Origin: Pseudobutyrivibrio xylanivorans
GTDB taxonomy: Bacteria > Bacillota > Clostridia > Lachnospirales > Lachnospiraceae
Reading direction: 5' to 3'
DNA: 64,000 nucleotides
NCBI RefSeq assembly: GCF_008935055.1
Contig: NZ_CP043028.1
Span: forward strand, 1,397,901-1,461,900
Under the pieces are notes generated by a model. It was not told the origin of the DNA. It did no database searches and saw only the letters and a list, made by a program, of their open reading frames with translations. Shown piece after piece: positions 16,047-25,800 of this stretch; the first letter of the stretch is position 1, and each line of letters starts with the position of its first letter. The position numbers and the translations under genes are program-made.

Positions 16047-16081
16047 AAAAAGCCTGGAAACACATACGCGTCTCCAGGCTT
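16047..16081 (-). terminator. Terminator abutting the GH2 ribosome site
   Basis: AAGCCTGGA and TTCCAGGCTT pair around a 13-base loop, followed by TTTTT on the minus strand. The T run is only about 17 bases from the GH2 start codon, so GH2 must rely on read-through or on a promoter inside the preceding genes. Confidence 0.8.
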
Positions 16082-16102
16082 CTTTAAAATTTTTGTCTCT
16101 TT

Positions 16103-16579
16103 TTATGATTCTTTTCTCGTACTAAAGAACGCTGATACAATTCCCACAACTGCTGTGATTGCAAGGAAAACAATGTTTGCAATTGCTCCATGTGCTGATG
16201 AAATATTTGCTGGAGTCTGCACTTCCTGAAGAACCTCTACATTTGAGAAGTAGATAAATGCAAATCCCTCAACTCTTGCTGTTACGATAGCAAGTACAGC
16301 TGCTATAAAAAGCGCTGGTGCAACAATTCGGCACACATCTGAAATGATTGTGAGCACCTTGGCGAGTACACCTTCTACAGGTACAAGTGCAAGTACAATT
16401 GCAACTGCAAGAACAATGATTCCTAACACATTGAATTTTACTGCATTTGAAACTGCTGCATTATGGAAATAGCCTTCCCCAGCAATGTTTGTATTATATA
16501 CGATTATTGAAATCACACTTAAAAGTAAGGTGATGACAGTTAAGATGATTCCAGGTGTTATTTTTTTGATAGAATTCAT
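16103..16579 (-). CDS. Small four-helix membrane protein, unknown
   Basis: 158 residues with four hydrophobic helices at about residues 8-28, 45-68, 83-105 and 130-152 and short loops. I do not recognise a family. It starts three bases after the GH3 stop, so it is translationally linked to it, and its product may sit in the membrane beside the membrane-anchored glucosidase. No catalytic motif or charged residue inside a helix stands out. A role in anchoring or assisting the GH3 enzyme is a guess from position only. The start at ATG 16579 has GGAGGA just upstream within the end of the GH3 gene. Confidence 0.7.
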   Translation of the reverse strand: MNSIKKITPGIILTVITLLLSVISIIVYNTNIAGEGYFHNAAVSNAVKFNVLGIIVLAVAIVLALVPVEGVLAKVLTIISDVCRIVAPALFIAAVLAIVTARVEGFAFIYFSNVEVLQEVQTPANISSAHGAIANIVFLAITAVVGIVSAFFSTRKES

Positions 16580-16582
16580 AGC

Positions 16583-19500
16583 TTAATTCTCCTCCTTACT
16601 TTTGCTTGGCTTTACTGAAAATACAAGCCATAAAAGAGCTGATACTACAAGCAGGATTCCATTTGCAAGCTTAATGGTGTTAAGAACAGTGTCCCACCAT
16701 ACCTCTACCTTTTCAGTAGAAACATTCATAAGTGCGCTGTTAGCAAATGTGTAAAGCTGATACTTAAGATTCTCTCTAGCTTTTTCTACAAGAGCTGAGT
16801 CATTCTTTACAGCATCCACTGATAAGTAGCCCCATGAGCCATCTACTCCACCTTCACCAAGGTTGATGTGATTATCATTTGTTGCGAAGTCAGCCATCTG
16901 TGTGATACCTGCCATTACGCTGCCCTCTGGTGTGAAGTAGTAAATATTGTTAACCATATCTGTAGAAATGACGCCTGTAAATGCCCATTCCTGACGAAGA
17001 ATATTTGTAATAAGTGGTGCGTATGCACTTGCGTTTGTAGGTCCAAGTCTGTTGAATGCAATCATGACTGCAAGTCCCTTTGCATCCTCAAGTCCGCCCT
17101 GGAAGCCTCGTAAATCTGTCTCGCGCAACTTCTGCTCATTCAGATATACAGCAATACCGTTTCTAGTATGCTCCTGATCGTTAAAGCCTAAGTGCTTTGG
17201 TCCATTAAGAATTCCCTTTTCTGTGCATCCCTTTAAAGTGCCATAGCCAATTCTGTTTGTAAGCATTGGATCTTCAGAAATGTACTCGTAGTTACGTCCG
17301 TTATAAGGTGTTCTCTTAAGTGTAAGACCTGTGCCCCATAACTGATATCTCTCAAGCCATAAGCCTGAATTTCCTTCTACAAGACCCCACTCATATGCGA
17401 GCTGTGGGTTGAAAGAAGAACCTAAAAGTGTCTGTGAGTTTACATTAAAATGATAAACCTTTCCTGTTGCTTCATCTGTGTATGCTGCTGAGAAACCGCA
17501 AACACCCTCATTCTGAAGAACGATTGGATTATCAACGTTTGTAAGTGTATCTGTCTGGCTACCGCCGTGAATTACTGCACCGATTGCTTCGTCAATTGTA
17601 ATCTGAGAAACAAGCTCGTTCCAATATTCATCATTTACATTTTCAAGCTGCTCATAACCGATTGAAGTAGCGTCAAATCTAAGACCCTTGTCCTCACCCT
17701 CTGTTGCAGGTGAATCAGAAGCTATTTCATAAACCTTGCCCTTGAGAAGGTTAATCCACTCCTCAGCCTTAGGGCTGTCTGCAAGTGTAATCTGAACATC
17801 CTTATTGTAATTGATAGGGTATGTTCCTTCCCAATCCTGTCTTGAAAGATATGTTACAGTATCCTCACCTGTCCAGTAGTTAAGATCTGCATCGTCAGCA
17901 ACGTTTGTTACCTCTACATCATTCTCAATTGAGTATGTAACTGTATCAAGCTCTTTATTTCCATTCCATACTGTTGCTGTTCCCTTTGCATCAGCATCCA
18001 TACCGTCTGCTGTTGTAAAGCCCTGTGCTGCAAGGACATTGTTAACTGCCTCGTGCGCACCTGCTGCAGCTGTGAAATAGTAATCCCCAGCATCTAAGAT
18101 GTAAGTCTTTGCATTTTTATAATCGTAGCTTGCAAGATATTTTGCAGGAACCTCGATTGTAACCTCTGCTGTTTCACCTGCTGGTACAAATACCTTCGCA
18201 GAATTTAAAAACATAATTGATGATTTCTCAACAAGATTTTCCTTATCATAGTCTGTGTAAGGCTGTGAAACATAAAGCTGTGCAAGGAAGTTTCCATCTG
18301 CGTCGCCATTGTTCTTCACCTCTACAACTGCTGTTACATTTCCATCAACAGTGTTTTCAACTTCTACACTCTTGATATTCTGCTCATATGGTAAATATGA
18401 AAGGCCATGGCCAAAGCTGTAAACCATTTCATCCCCATAATTCCATCCTGCTCCCTGTGTTGAGCCAGCTGCAGAAGCTGCGTTAAATGTTGGATTTGCA
18501 ATAGCATCAAAGTATCTTGTCTCGTAGTACTTATAACCTACGTAGATACTCTCTGCTTCAACGATGTACTCACCACCACTGTAGGTAGGGTCTCCACCAC
18601 CGAATGAACCTACTGCACTTGTATTTGTAATATCAACATTTGGATATCTCTCGTCATAACCATTCTCAGCGTTTGCAGCAAGTGTTTCTGCGTCTGCATA
18701 ATAGTCGCCACCAAAGTTCTGAACTGCTGGAATAGAGCTGTTATCAACTACAAAAGCCTCTGTAAGAGCACCTGTAGCATTTACTTTTCCTGTGAGCACA
18801 TCCACGATACCGATGCACTGATAGTCGTTGATACAACCAATGTAAGCAATACCATCAACCTCGTGAGCGCCGCCCTCTGCAATATCAGAAATAAGCATTG
18901 CATTTCCTGTATTGAGAAGTACAACTACCTTTGAGCAAGTTTCCTTTGCTGCATCAATAACAGAAAGCTCATCCTCTGAAAGTGCAAGTGGATCTTCACC
19001 AGTCTTCTCTCCTGCATAATTTACAGCTGTGCCTGCACCGTAAGTGTTTGACTCTCCACCTGGTCTTGCAAAAACACAAATTGCAGTTGTATCTTCCTTG
19101 TTAATCTTTGACTTCCAATCACTTGCAAGTCCAAGACTTTCAAACTCATTAGCTGGTACCTCTGTGATAGCAAAATCTACCATATCACCAACTGTTGTGT
19201 TATAGATGTAGTCGAAGCCGATTGAATATTCATCTGCTCCTGTCCACATATTCTGAGTAACAACCTCATGCTTGTTCATAAGGTTAACATAGAAATCTTT
19301 AACTGTGGAATTAACAGTAACTCCAGCATCCTCAAATGCCTGAAGAAGCTCTACCGCGTCATCATTTCCACCTCTGAAATCGCCTGCATTATATGGATAA
19401 GGTGCATATGCTGCAAGTCCAAAAAGTGCTACCTCAGAAGTGCCTGAAAGTGGAAGTGCGTCATTATCATTTTTCATGATAACAGTACCTTCCTGGCCTT

Positions 19501-19735
19501 CTCTGATTGCAATATCTTTTGCAGCTGCTGCCATATCTTCAACTGTTTCATAGTCTGAAACAAATCTGGCAGAATCTGCATCTGTAGATGTTACGTAGCT
19601 TGTTGTGCCAAGTACATCATCAAGATTCTTTCTGTAGGTCTCAGCTACGTCCGCTCCAAGAGTGGAAAGCACTAAAAGTGATGCTGAAAGCGCTGCCACA
19701 CCTCTCATGGCTGGAACCAATACTTTAGTTCTCAT
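16583..19735 (-). CDS. Domain-permuted, membrane-anchored GH3 beta-glucosidase
   Basis: 1050 residues. The order of the GH3 domains is swapped. The alpha/beta-sandwich domain comes first (GTVIMKNDNDALPLSGTSEV; IYVGYKYYETRYFD), then a fibronectin-like domain (AQLYVSQPY), then the TIM barrel with PKHLGFNDQEHTRN and the nucleophile Asp926 in GVISTDMVNN. Permuted GH3 enzymes are known from Butyrivibrio and Ruminococcus. There is a hydrophobic N-terminal segment (residues 13-30) and a C-terminal helix (LANGILLVVSALLWLVFSV) with a basic tail, so the enzyme is probably held outside the membrane at both ends. It is transcribed from a promoter with LytTR-type repeats at 19822-19851 and leads an operon with 16103-16579. 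Cleaves terminal beta-linked glucose or a related sugar. Confidence 0.92.
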   Translation of the reverse strand: MRTKVLVPAMRGVAALSASLLVLSTLGADVAETYRKNLDDVLGTTSYVTSTDADSARFVSDYETVEDMAAAAKDIAIREGQEGTVIMKNDNDALPLSGTSEVALFGLAAYAPYPYNAGDFRGGNDDAVELLQAFEDAGVTVNSTVKDFYVNLMNKHEVVTQNMWTGADEYSIGFDYIYNTTVGDMVDFAITEVPANEFESLGLASDWKSKINKEDTTAICVFARPGGESNTYGAGTAVNYAGEKTGEDPLALSEDELSVIDAAKETCSKVVVLLNTGNAMLISDIAEGGAHEVDGIAYIGCINDYQCIGIVDVLTGKVNATGALTEAFVVDNSSIPAVQNFGGDYYADAETLAANAENGYDERYPNVDITNTSAVGSFGGGDPTYSGGEYIVEAESIYVGYKYYETRYFDAIANPTFNAASAAGSTQGAGWNYGDEMVYSFGHGLSYLPYEQNIKSVEVENTVDGNVTAVVEVKNNGDADGNFLAQLYVSQPYTDYDKENLVEKSSIMFLNSAKVFVPAGETAEVTIEVPAKYLASYDYKNAKTYILDAGDYYFTAAAGAHEAVNNVLAAQGFTTADGMDADAKGTATVWNGNKELDTVTYSIENDVEVTNVADDADLNYWTGEDTVTYLSRQDWEGTYPINYNKDVQITLADSPKAEEWINLLKGKVYEIASDSPATEGEDKGLRFDATSIGYEQLENVNDEYWNELVSQITIDEAIGAVIHGGSQTDTLTNVDNPIVLQNEGVCGFSAAYTDEATGKVYHFNVNSQTLLGSSFNPQLAYEWGLVEGNSGLWLERYQLWGTGLTLKRTPYNGRNYEYISEDPMLTNRIGYGTLKGCTEKGILNGPKHLGFNDQEHTRNGIAVYLNEQKLRETDLRGFQGGLEDAKGLAVMIAFNRLGPTNASAYAPLITNILRQEWAFTGVISTDMVNNIYYFTPEGSVMAGITQMADFATNDNHINLGEGGVDGSWGYLSVDAVKNDSALVEKARENLKYQLYTFANSALMNVSTEKVEVWWDTVLNTIKLANGILLVVSALLWLVFSVKPSKSKEEN

Positions 19736-19783
19736 AAATACCCTCCTATTTCCTCAGGATTATCTCCCTTATTTAGTAAGGCT

Positions 19784-19851
19784 ATATTATCAAATAAAAT
19801 CCTTGTAAAATCGTCACATGCGTCAACGGTTACTTTATTTGCATGAACGGT
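19784..19851 (-). promoter_or_regulatory. LytTR-regulated promoter of the GH3 gene
   Basis: ACCGTTCAT (19843-19851) and ACCGTTGAC (19822-19830) are direct repeats on the minus strand with a 21-bp period. The -10 TAATAT (19784-19789) begins 32 bp after the second repeat, and no good -35 is seen, as expected for an activated promoter. The first repeat begins one base after the stop of the symporter gene. Confidence 0.75.
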
Positions 19852-19852
19852 A

Positions 19853-21316
19853 TTATAATCCTTTTCGCTTTGCTATCTCTGCCTGTTCTGCGCTAAGATT
19901 CTTCTCTACTGTAAAGAAGAACGCCAATACTGCACAGAGAATATATGCAAAAGTTTCAATCCATATATATGAAACTGTAAGTGCTGACTGTGCAGCCGCT
20001 GACTGTACTCCTGCACCAAACACTATTGACTGATCAAAGCCGCCAGCTGTCAGAAGTGCATTCATAATTGCTGTTCCGATTGGTGATGCAGCAACCATAA
20101 GTGATGAGTAGATTGACATTGTAAGTCCATCTGTTCTGATGCCAGATTTAAACTCGATATGGTCGATAACATCTGCAAGCATTGCAAGAATCAAATAACA
20201 TGCTGGTGATGAACCAAAGCACTTAAGTGCAACACCGATTCCTACCACAATAATATTGTCACTAAAAAGTCCTGCAAGAATTCCACCAACTGCTCCAATT
20301 GCAAGACCTGCGAAAGTAACCTTTGCCTTGCCGAACTTGTTAGCAAGTGGAACAACAAATACTGCTGCAACTGCCATTGGCACTGCGCCTGCTATCGAAA
20401 GGATTGTCTGAGCGATTCCCCAGTCATTACCAACCATATCAAGCTTCAGCACCCATTCACAGAACTGAGTCATGGAACCATTTTTAATGGCACCTGACCA
20501 CTGAAATAATAAATAGAAGATAATGATTATCCACCACCATTTTTCTGTTGTAACAGCCTTCAGCTGCTCACTGATAGTAGCAGTCTTTGTGTTGTTTTCA
20601 GTAGCTGTTCCATCACCTGTACCACCGATAAAGTTTTCCTCTGTGACACGTTCTCTTGTGAACTTATACTGTAAGAGAATTGTCATAGCTGTGAAAATAG
20701 CTACACAAGCCATAACTATAAACCATCTGTGCTGATTCTCTCCAAGCACATTAGATGCCAAAATTGGGAACACCATTGAGCCTGCACCCATTACTCCAAG
20801 GCCTGCAACATTTGTAAATGAAGCAATGGCGCCACGCTGTTTGCTATCTCTTGTAGAAACAGGAACCAGTGTAGAATTTGCAGTGTTGTAAATTGGATAT
20901 GCCACTGAATAGTAAAGATTATAGGCGATGGCAATCCAAATCATACGAGCTGTGCCCTCTGCAGGTACAATAAACATAAGTACCGATGCAATTGAAAGAG
21001 TAAGCGCTGAAAGCAAAATCCATGGTCTAGCCTTTCCAGCAAGTGCCTTAGTATGCTCAATAAGCTGTCCTACCACCAGGTTTGCAATGATGATAAGTAC
21101 TGTTGATACAAGAGGTAACAGTGTCAAAAATCCATTCGAAAGCCCCAGTACCTCGTTTAAATATTTCTGGAGCATGCTTGTGAAAATACCTGATGACAGC
21201 AATGCTCCAAATGGTCCGATAAAATATCCTATAGCCATTTCAGGAAGCTTTACTTCATTTGATTTTATTGATGAAGCTAAGAATCCTGAGGCCCATATAT
21301 TATCTTGTTTTTTCAT
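19853..21316 (-). CDS. GPH-family (MFS) glycoside:cation symporter
   Basis: 487 residues with about twelve membrane helices. The start region (LPEMAIGYFIGPFGALLSSG), the loop TKALAGKARPWILLSALTLS and the central loop after helix six are typical of the GPH (MelB-like) symporters, which import glycosides with sodium or protons. ATG 21316 has AGGAG; the longer frame from 21463 runs through the LytTR repeats and a hairpin and is not used. The genes on both sides encode glycosidases, so it probably imports the same rhamnosides or beta-glucosides. It is expressed from its own LytTR-type promoter at 21348-21415. Confidence 0.9.
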   Translation of the reverse strand: MKKQDNIWASGFLASSIKSNEVKLPEMAIGYFIGPFGALLSSGIFTSMLQKYLNEVLGLSNGFLTLLPLVSTVLIIIANLVVGQLIEHTKALAGKARPWILLSALTLSIASVLMFIVPAEGTARMIWIAIAYNLYYSVAYPIYNTANSTLVPVSTRDSKQRGAIASFTNVAGLGVMGAGSMVFPILASNVLGENQHRWFIVMACVAIFTAMTILLQYKFTRERVTEENFIGGTGDGTATENNTKTATISEQLKAVTTEKWWWIIIIFYLLFQWSGAIKNGSMTQFCEWVLKLDMVGNDWGIAQTILSIAGAVPMAVAAVFVVPLANKFGKAKVTFAGLAIGAVGGILAGLFSDNIIVVGIGVALKCFGSSPACYLILAMLADVIDHIEFKSGIRTDGLTMSIYSSLMVAASPIGTAIMNALLTAGGFDQSIVFGAGVQSAAAQSALTVSYIWIETFAYILCAVLAFFFTVEKNLSAEQAEIAKRKGL

Positions 21317-21347
21317 GGTTCTTCTCCTTTGATACTTTAATAGTCTA

Positions 21348-21415
21348 ATAGTATCATGAAAGGCCCCGAATAATTCGGAGCCTTCATAAACTGTCATGTT
21401 TAGTTCGTAAACGGT
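21348..21415 (-). promoter_or_regulatory. LytTR-regulated promoter of the symporter gene
   Basis: Direct repeats ACCGTTTAC (21407-21415) and ACAGTTTAT (21386-21394), 21-bp period, with -10 TACTAT (21348-21353) 32 bp downstream. The gap contains a GC-rich hairpin (21361-21384, GGCTCCGAAT with ATTCGGGGCC) that may also serve as the end of the upstream kinase transcript. Confidence 0.75.
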
Positions 21416-21419
21416 AATA

Positions 21420-22751
21420 TTATCTAGGAATTGGTATGAGAATATAGAGCTTGAACCAACCATCTACCGCTTCCGCTCTTATTGAACCACCATATTTTTC
21501 CGCTATCTGCTTCATTGACTTCACACCATAGCCATGGACATTCTTGTTGGATTTGGTTGTCACAGGAAGGTGATGTCTGAACTGAATCTTGCCAGTATAT
21601 GTGTTTTCCACATGGATACGTATAAAGCTCTTCTGCTTATCCACAGTAAGATAAATCAGTCTCTCCTTTGGATTCTCAATCTTTTCCGTTCCTTCGATTG
21701 CGTTATCCAATGCGTTGAAGAACAGCGCACTAATATCCATAGGCTGCATAAATTCAATTGCATAGCCATCAGTTACACAGGTGATTTCTATACCTTTGGA
21801 CTGGCACTTCATTGCTTCTGACGAAAGTACTGTATCAAGAATTCGGTTGCCAGTTTTATACTGTGCCTCGTAGTGCCTAATTTCCTTCATCATCTGGTCC
21901 AAGTATTCTGACCGCTCATCATCTACCATATCTCTCTGTAGCATTCTAATTTGATGCTTCAAATCATGATACTTTTGGTTGACCAGTTCAATAGTCTGCT
22001 CCGAAGCCTGATACTGGCTATACTGTAGCTCCAGCATATGCTTAATTGTCAGAGCCTCAACCTTTTCTGCAGATTCCATCATAAGCTCGTGGTACATATA
22101 TAAAAGTACAACTCCCATGAAGTCTGCACCTGTTCGTATCATATAAAGCTCTGAATTGTACATGGTGGTAAATGGCGTATTTGTAACTACGTAAGACAGA
22201 TTACTAAAGGCGTAAGTCGCCAGTGCTGTGGCAGCTATTCCGCTTAAAGCTCTGCCAGTAATATCAAATTCACGATTGCTCTTTTGATGTCTCTTTTCAG
22301 CAAAGAATGCTATTCCAAATACAATTGCATAGGTTATAAACATAGTTGAGGCTTCGGCAATTCGTATATGCGATATGTATTTCTGGTTAAATATAAAATA
22401 ATAAACCTGCCATCCCAGCGAGCCAGCAAACTCACCTAAAATAAATGTTCGAATGGTGTAGTAAATCTTTCTTTTTATATCCCCCTCAACAGCTATACTG
22501 ATGCTAAAGAAATTAATGAATCCTATTACCAGCATCACAAGTACAAAAAGAATACCGTCCTGCCCAGCAGTAAGTATCATGAACACCTCAAGAATTACCC
22601 AAATCGGTATCTGAGGAAGAACCCAATTTGATTCTTTGTTTTTCTTAGGATTGTTAAATATATAAATAATCGAAGCTATTATATATGCATGTGAATACCA
22701 ATATCCTGGGGTATTCCCAACCTGCAAAGCCTGTATCAACTCTTGATTCAT
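21420..22751 (-). CDS. AgrC-like sensor histidine kinase (GHKL type)
   Basis: 443 residues. About six or seven membrane helices fill residues 15-225, with short loops and no large extracellular domain. A coiled stretch leads to the histidine box (QKYHDLKHQIRML, phospho-acceptor probably His262), and the C-terminal ATPase has the N box (FFNALDNAIEG) and G box (VHGYGVKSMKQIAEKYGG). This layout is that of AgrC, FsrC and related kinases that pair with LytTR response regulators and often sense peptides. No peptide precursor gene is visible here, so the signal may be a sugar or come from elsewhere. It begins one base after the regulator stop, in the operon rhamnosidase-regulator-kinase. Confidence 0.9.
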   Translation of the reverse strand: MNQELIQALQVGNTPGYWYSHAYIIASIIYIFNNPKKNKESNWVLPQIPIWVILEVFMILTAGQDGILFVLVMLVIGFINFFSISIAVEGDIKRKIYYTIRTFILGEFAGSLGWQVYYFIFNQKYISHIRIAEASTMFITYAIVFGIAFFAEKRHQKSNREFDITGRALSGIAATALATYAFSNLSYVVTNTPFTTMYNSELYMIRTGADFMGVVLLYMYHELMMESAEKVEALTIKHMLELQYSQYQASEQTIELVNQKYHDLKHQIRMLQRDMVDDERSEYLDQMMKEIRHYEAQYKTGNRILDTVLSSEAMKCQSKGIEITCVTDGYAIEFMQPMDISALFFNALDNAIEGTEKIENPKERLIYLTVDKQKSFIRIHVENTYTGKIQFRHHLPVTTKSNKNVHGYGVKSMKQIAEKYGGSIRAEAVDGWFKLYILIPIPR

Positions 22752-22752
22752 A

Positions 22753-23463
22753 TTAATGTCCCATTGTCCTCATGTATTGATTAAGCGCATCAATAAATGG
22801 TTTCTTCTTTGCTCGGCTCACCTGAACCCAGTCATTTCCAATAATGATATCATTACCCTGGATACTGTCTACCTGCGCCAGGTTAACTAAAAAGCCTTTG
22901 TTACACAGGAAGAAATAATCATCTCTAAGCAGTTCTTCCATCTCCCTGATAGTTCCCTTAGTTTCGATATCACTATCAATACAATGAATAATCATGTCGT
23001 GACCAATCACTTCAATATATCGTATATGCGATATATCAAGCTTCTGCTCACCGCCTTTTATCTTGACCCTGATATATTTCTTATCTGTATTTCCTCTTCT
23101 GCCTATAGCTCTTTTTATAGTCTGCGAAAATGGATAATACTCAATTGGCTTTAAAATATAATCAAGAGCATCCACTCTATATCCGTTGATAGCATATTGT
23201 GGCATGTTAGTAATAAATACAATTACAACGTCTGGATCAACCTCACGAACATGCCCCGCTGCGGCCATGCCATCCATAAATCTCATTTCCACATCCAAAA
23301 GAATGATATCAAAATCAGAGCTGTAGTTTTCCACCAGCTCATCTCCATCTGTATATTCAGTTATGTTAAAGGTTTCACCGTATTCCTTTTCGTATTTGAC
23401 GAGCATATCGATAATTTCTTTACGATATGCTCCGTCATCATCCACAATTGCTACTCGAAGCAT
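22753..23463 (-). CDS. LytTR-family response regulator
   Basis: 236 residues. The receiver domain has the acidic pair DDD (8-10) and the phospho-acceptor Asp57 (DIILLDVEM). From about residue 130 the LytTR DNA-binding domain follows (YIRVKIKGGEQKLDISHIRY; FFLCNKGFLVNLAQVDSI), ending in ALNQYMRTMGH. Such regulators bind paired 9-bp direct repeats. Matching repeats occur at three promoters in this block, including that of its own operon (25838-25867). The start at 23463 overlaps the ribosome site with the stop of the GH78 gene, so the two are coupled. Confidence 0.92.
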   Translation of the reverse strand: MLRVAIVDDDGAYRKEIIDMLVKYEKEYGETFNITEYTDGDELVENYSSDFDIILLDVEMRFMDGMAAAGHVREVDPDVVIVFITNMPQYAINGYRVDALDYILKPIEYYPFSQTIKRAIGRRGNTDKKYIRVKIKGGEQKLDISHIRYIEVIGHDMIIHCIDSDIETKGTIREMEELLRDDYFFLCNKGFLVNLAQVDSIQGNDIIIGNDWVQVSRAKKKPFIDALNQYMRTMGH

Positions 23464-23472
23464 AAAAATAAC

Positions 23473-25761
23473 CTAACAATAAATATTACATTCAAAACTA
23501 TATTCACCTGCCGAAAGGAACTTTTCACTCTCATCTGGCATAATCAAATGACAGGTAGTATCCTCTGGCACTGTAATCTTGATTATAAACCTGTTTTCTG
23601 AAATAGACCAGTCAGATACAATCTTTCCATAAGGTGAATTGAGCTCGCCTCTTGCAAATGTAAGTCCACCGCCTACTAATGGCGCAATCCTAAACTTCCT
23701 GTAGCCTGCCACAACTGGCTCAATTCCTGCGATTCTCCTGTAAAGGAAATCTCCAACAGCTCCTGAAGCATAGTGATTATAGGAAATCATGGTGTCAGTG
23801 CCGTCATTTCCTATTGGACAGTTGCCATTTTCATCCAAGCCATCCCAGCGCTCCCAAATGGTGGTCGCTCCCATTTTGACTTCATAGAGCCATGATGGAC
23901 AATCCGTATTCATAAGCATCTTAAAGGCTGCTTCCTTCTGCCCATTATCTGCTAATGCAAAAAGTATATATGGTGTTCCAGGGAAACCAGTTCCAATTTT
24001 ATAGTCGTTGGCCTTGACTAACTGTGCTAAGTTTTCAGCGGCCTTTTTCTTTGCTGCTTCGTTAAACATATTGAAGTGAATTGGAAGCACGTAGGCTGTC
24101 TGGAACTCCTCAAGAAGCTTACCATCTCCATCTGTGAAAATGCTCGTGTAGGCATCACTTGTCTTTTCATATATATTTCTGAAATAAACCTCATCATTAG
24201 GATTTCCAAGTATTTCTGCAACCTTTGAAACAAGATGTGCTGTATTTGCAAGGCTGGCTGTAGCGGTCCACTTGCTTCGTTTCTGCCACTGGCTCATCTT
24301 TGGAACATCTGGTGCTACCCAGTCGCCAAAATGAAGTGTGGATAGGGTATGCCAGATATATCTGTGCTTTCCAAATGAAAATAATCCAGCCCAGTTTTTG
24401 CAGGCCTTCACATATTTCTTCATCATGTCATAGTTTTCAGAGAGAACTGATTTATCACCAGTTGCCTGATAAACTGCCCATGGAACAAGCACACTGGCAT
24501 CTCCCCAAAAATCAACCGCAACAGGTGGCATTGTAGTAGGAAAACCAAATCCGTTAGACGGAATTGTATTCGGAATACCGCCGGTGGAAAGCTGTTCTGA
24601 GCGCATATCCCTCAACCATTTCTTAAGGAAATCCTTCATATCAAAGTTGAAGCAGGCTGTGGCTGCAAAAAGAGCAATGTCTCCAGTCCACCCCATTCTC
24701 TCATCACGCTGTGGACAATCTGTTGGAATTTCCACAAAGTTGGACTTCGCCCCCCATTTAATGTTTTCCTGAAGGCGATTTATCATCTCATTAGAGCAGG
24801 TAAATGAGCCAATTTCCTTTACATCAGAGTATAACGCTCTGGCATATATGCTAATTTCCTTTTCATCTATTCCTGATACAGAAACATATCTAAATCCCAT
24901 ATATGTGAAGTTCGGCGCATATTCCTGCTGTCCATCTCTTGCAGTATAAAGAATACGAGCCTTGGCACTTCTAAGGAAATCGGTGTTTAGACTACCATCC
25001 TCTTTTAAAATCTCAGCATGCTTTATTTCAATTTGCTGACCTTCTTTGCCATTGATTGAAAAATGAACTATTCCTGCAAAATTTTGGCCAAAGTCATAGA
25101 TTAATTCATCTCCAACCTTGTTTACGCTAATAGGCTCGAATTTTTCATGTTCTCTCACTGGCACACCGATAGCTTTTGAAATACTAGGAGCAATTCTAAG
25201 TGTTTCAAGGATAGCCTTATGGTATTTTATAGATTCATCACTAATTCTGGCATCGTACTCCTCGCCATCGTAGAGATCACCATAGCGCAATGGTCCCTCT
25301 GTAGAAACTTCCCAGCTCTCATCTGTAGCTACAAGCTCTTTAGTACCATCCTCATAGGTAATTATGAGCTCAGCAAGTAATGCCTGCCTGTCAGCAAACA
25401 ATCTGTTTCTTCTACTATAAACGAAGGCACCAACTGCCCAGCCGCCAGACACAGTTCCTAGAATAGTGTTATCTTCCCTCAGCAAATGTGTTACATCATA
25501 TTTCTGATACTGAAGATTATACTTATAGCTGGTAAAACCAGGGGTAAAATAGTCCTCTCCAACCCTGATGTCATTTATGGTAAACACATAGGTTCCAAGG
25601 GCTGTGGAATAGAGCTCAGCACTTACAACCTTTTTTGAAATTTCAAAACTTTTCCTGAAGACCATAGGAACTGGAGATATCTTTTTCTCTTTGAAAACAT
25701 ACTCTCCGTCAGTTATCCACTTAGCCTTCCACTGTCTATCGCTATGACTTAGCTTGCCCAT
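23473..25761 (-). CDS. GH78 alpha-L-rhamnosidase
   Basis: 762 residues with no signal peptide, so intracellular. The N-terminal beta-domains (KWITDGEYVF; YTPGFTSYKYNLQYQ-like text) lead into the six-hairpin barrel. The family signature is clear: EIPTDCPQRDERMGWTGD, with the conserved acidic cluster, then WERWDGLDENG near the C-terminus. It removes terminal alpha-L-rhamnose from glycosides such as flavonoids, saponins or pectin side chains. It is somewhat shorter than many relatives (about 900) but has all main parts. ATG 25761 follows GAGGAAGAAT. It is the first gene of the operon with the LytTR regulator and kinase, so the sensor controls its own synthesis together with this enzyme. Confidence 0.93.
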   Translation of the reverse strand: MGKLSHSDRQWKAKWITDGEYVFKEKKISPVPMVFRKSFEISKKVVSAELYSTALGTYVFTINDIRVGEDYFTPGFTSYKYNLQYQKYDVTHLLREDNTILGTVSGGWAVGAFVYSRRNRLFADRQALLAELIITYEDGTKELVATDESWEVSTEGPLRYGDLYDGEEYDARISDESIKYHKAILETLRIAPSISKAIGVPVREHEKFEPISVNKVGDELIYDFGQNFAGIVHFSINGKEGQQIEIKHAEILKEDGSLNTDFLRSAKARILYTARDGQQEYAPNFTYMGFRYVSVSGIDEKEISIYARALYSDVKEIGSFTCSNEMINRLQENIKWGAKSNFVEIPTDCPQRDERMGWTGDIALFAATACFNFDMKDFLKKWLRDMRSEQLSTGGIPNTIPSNGFGFPTTMPPVAVDFWGDASVLVPWAVYQATGDKSVLSENYDMMKKYVKACKNWAGLFSFGKHRYIWHTLSTLHFGDWVAPDVPKMSQWQKRSKWTATASLANTAHLVSKVAEILGNPNDEVYFRNIYEKTSDAYTSIFTDGDGKLLEEFQTAYVLPIHFNMFNEAAKKKAAENLAQLVKANDYKIGTGFPGTPYILFALADNGQKEAAFKMLMNTDCPSWLYEVKMGATTIWERWDGLDENGNCPIGNDGTDTMISYNHYASGAVGDFLYRRIAGIEPVVAGYRKFRIAPLVGGGLTFARGELNSPYGKIVSDWSISENRFIIKITVPEDTTCHLIMPDESEKFLSAGEYSFECNIYC

Positions 25762-25800
25762 AATTCTTCCTCGCCTATTACTTCTATTATCTATAATTAG

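Noticed and set aside
21420..23463. AgrD-like peptide or AgrB gene beside the AgrC/AgrA-like pair
   Set aside because: I checked the short gaps on both sides and found no small peptide frame with a ribosome site and no AgrB-like membrane protein.
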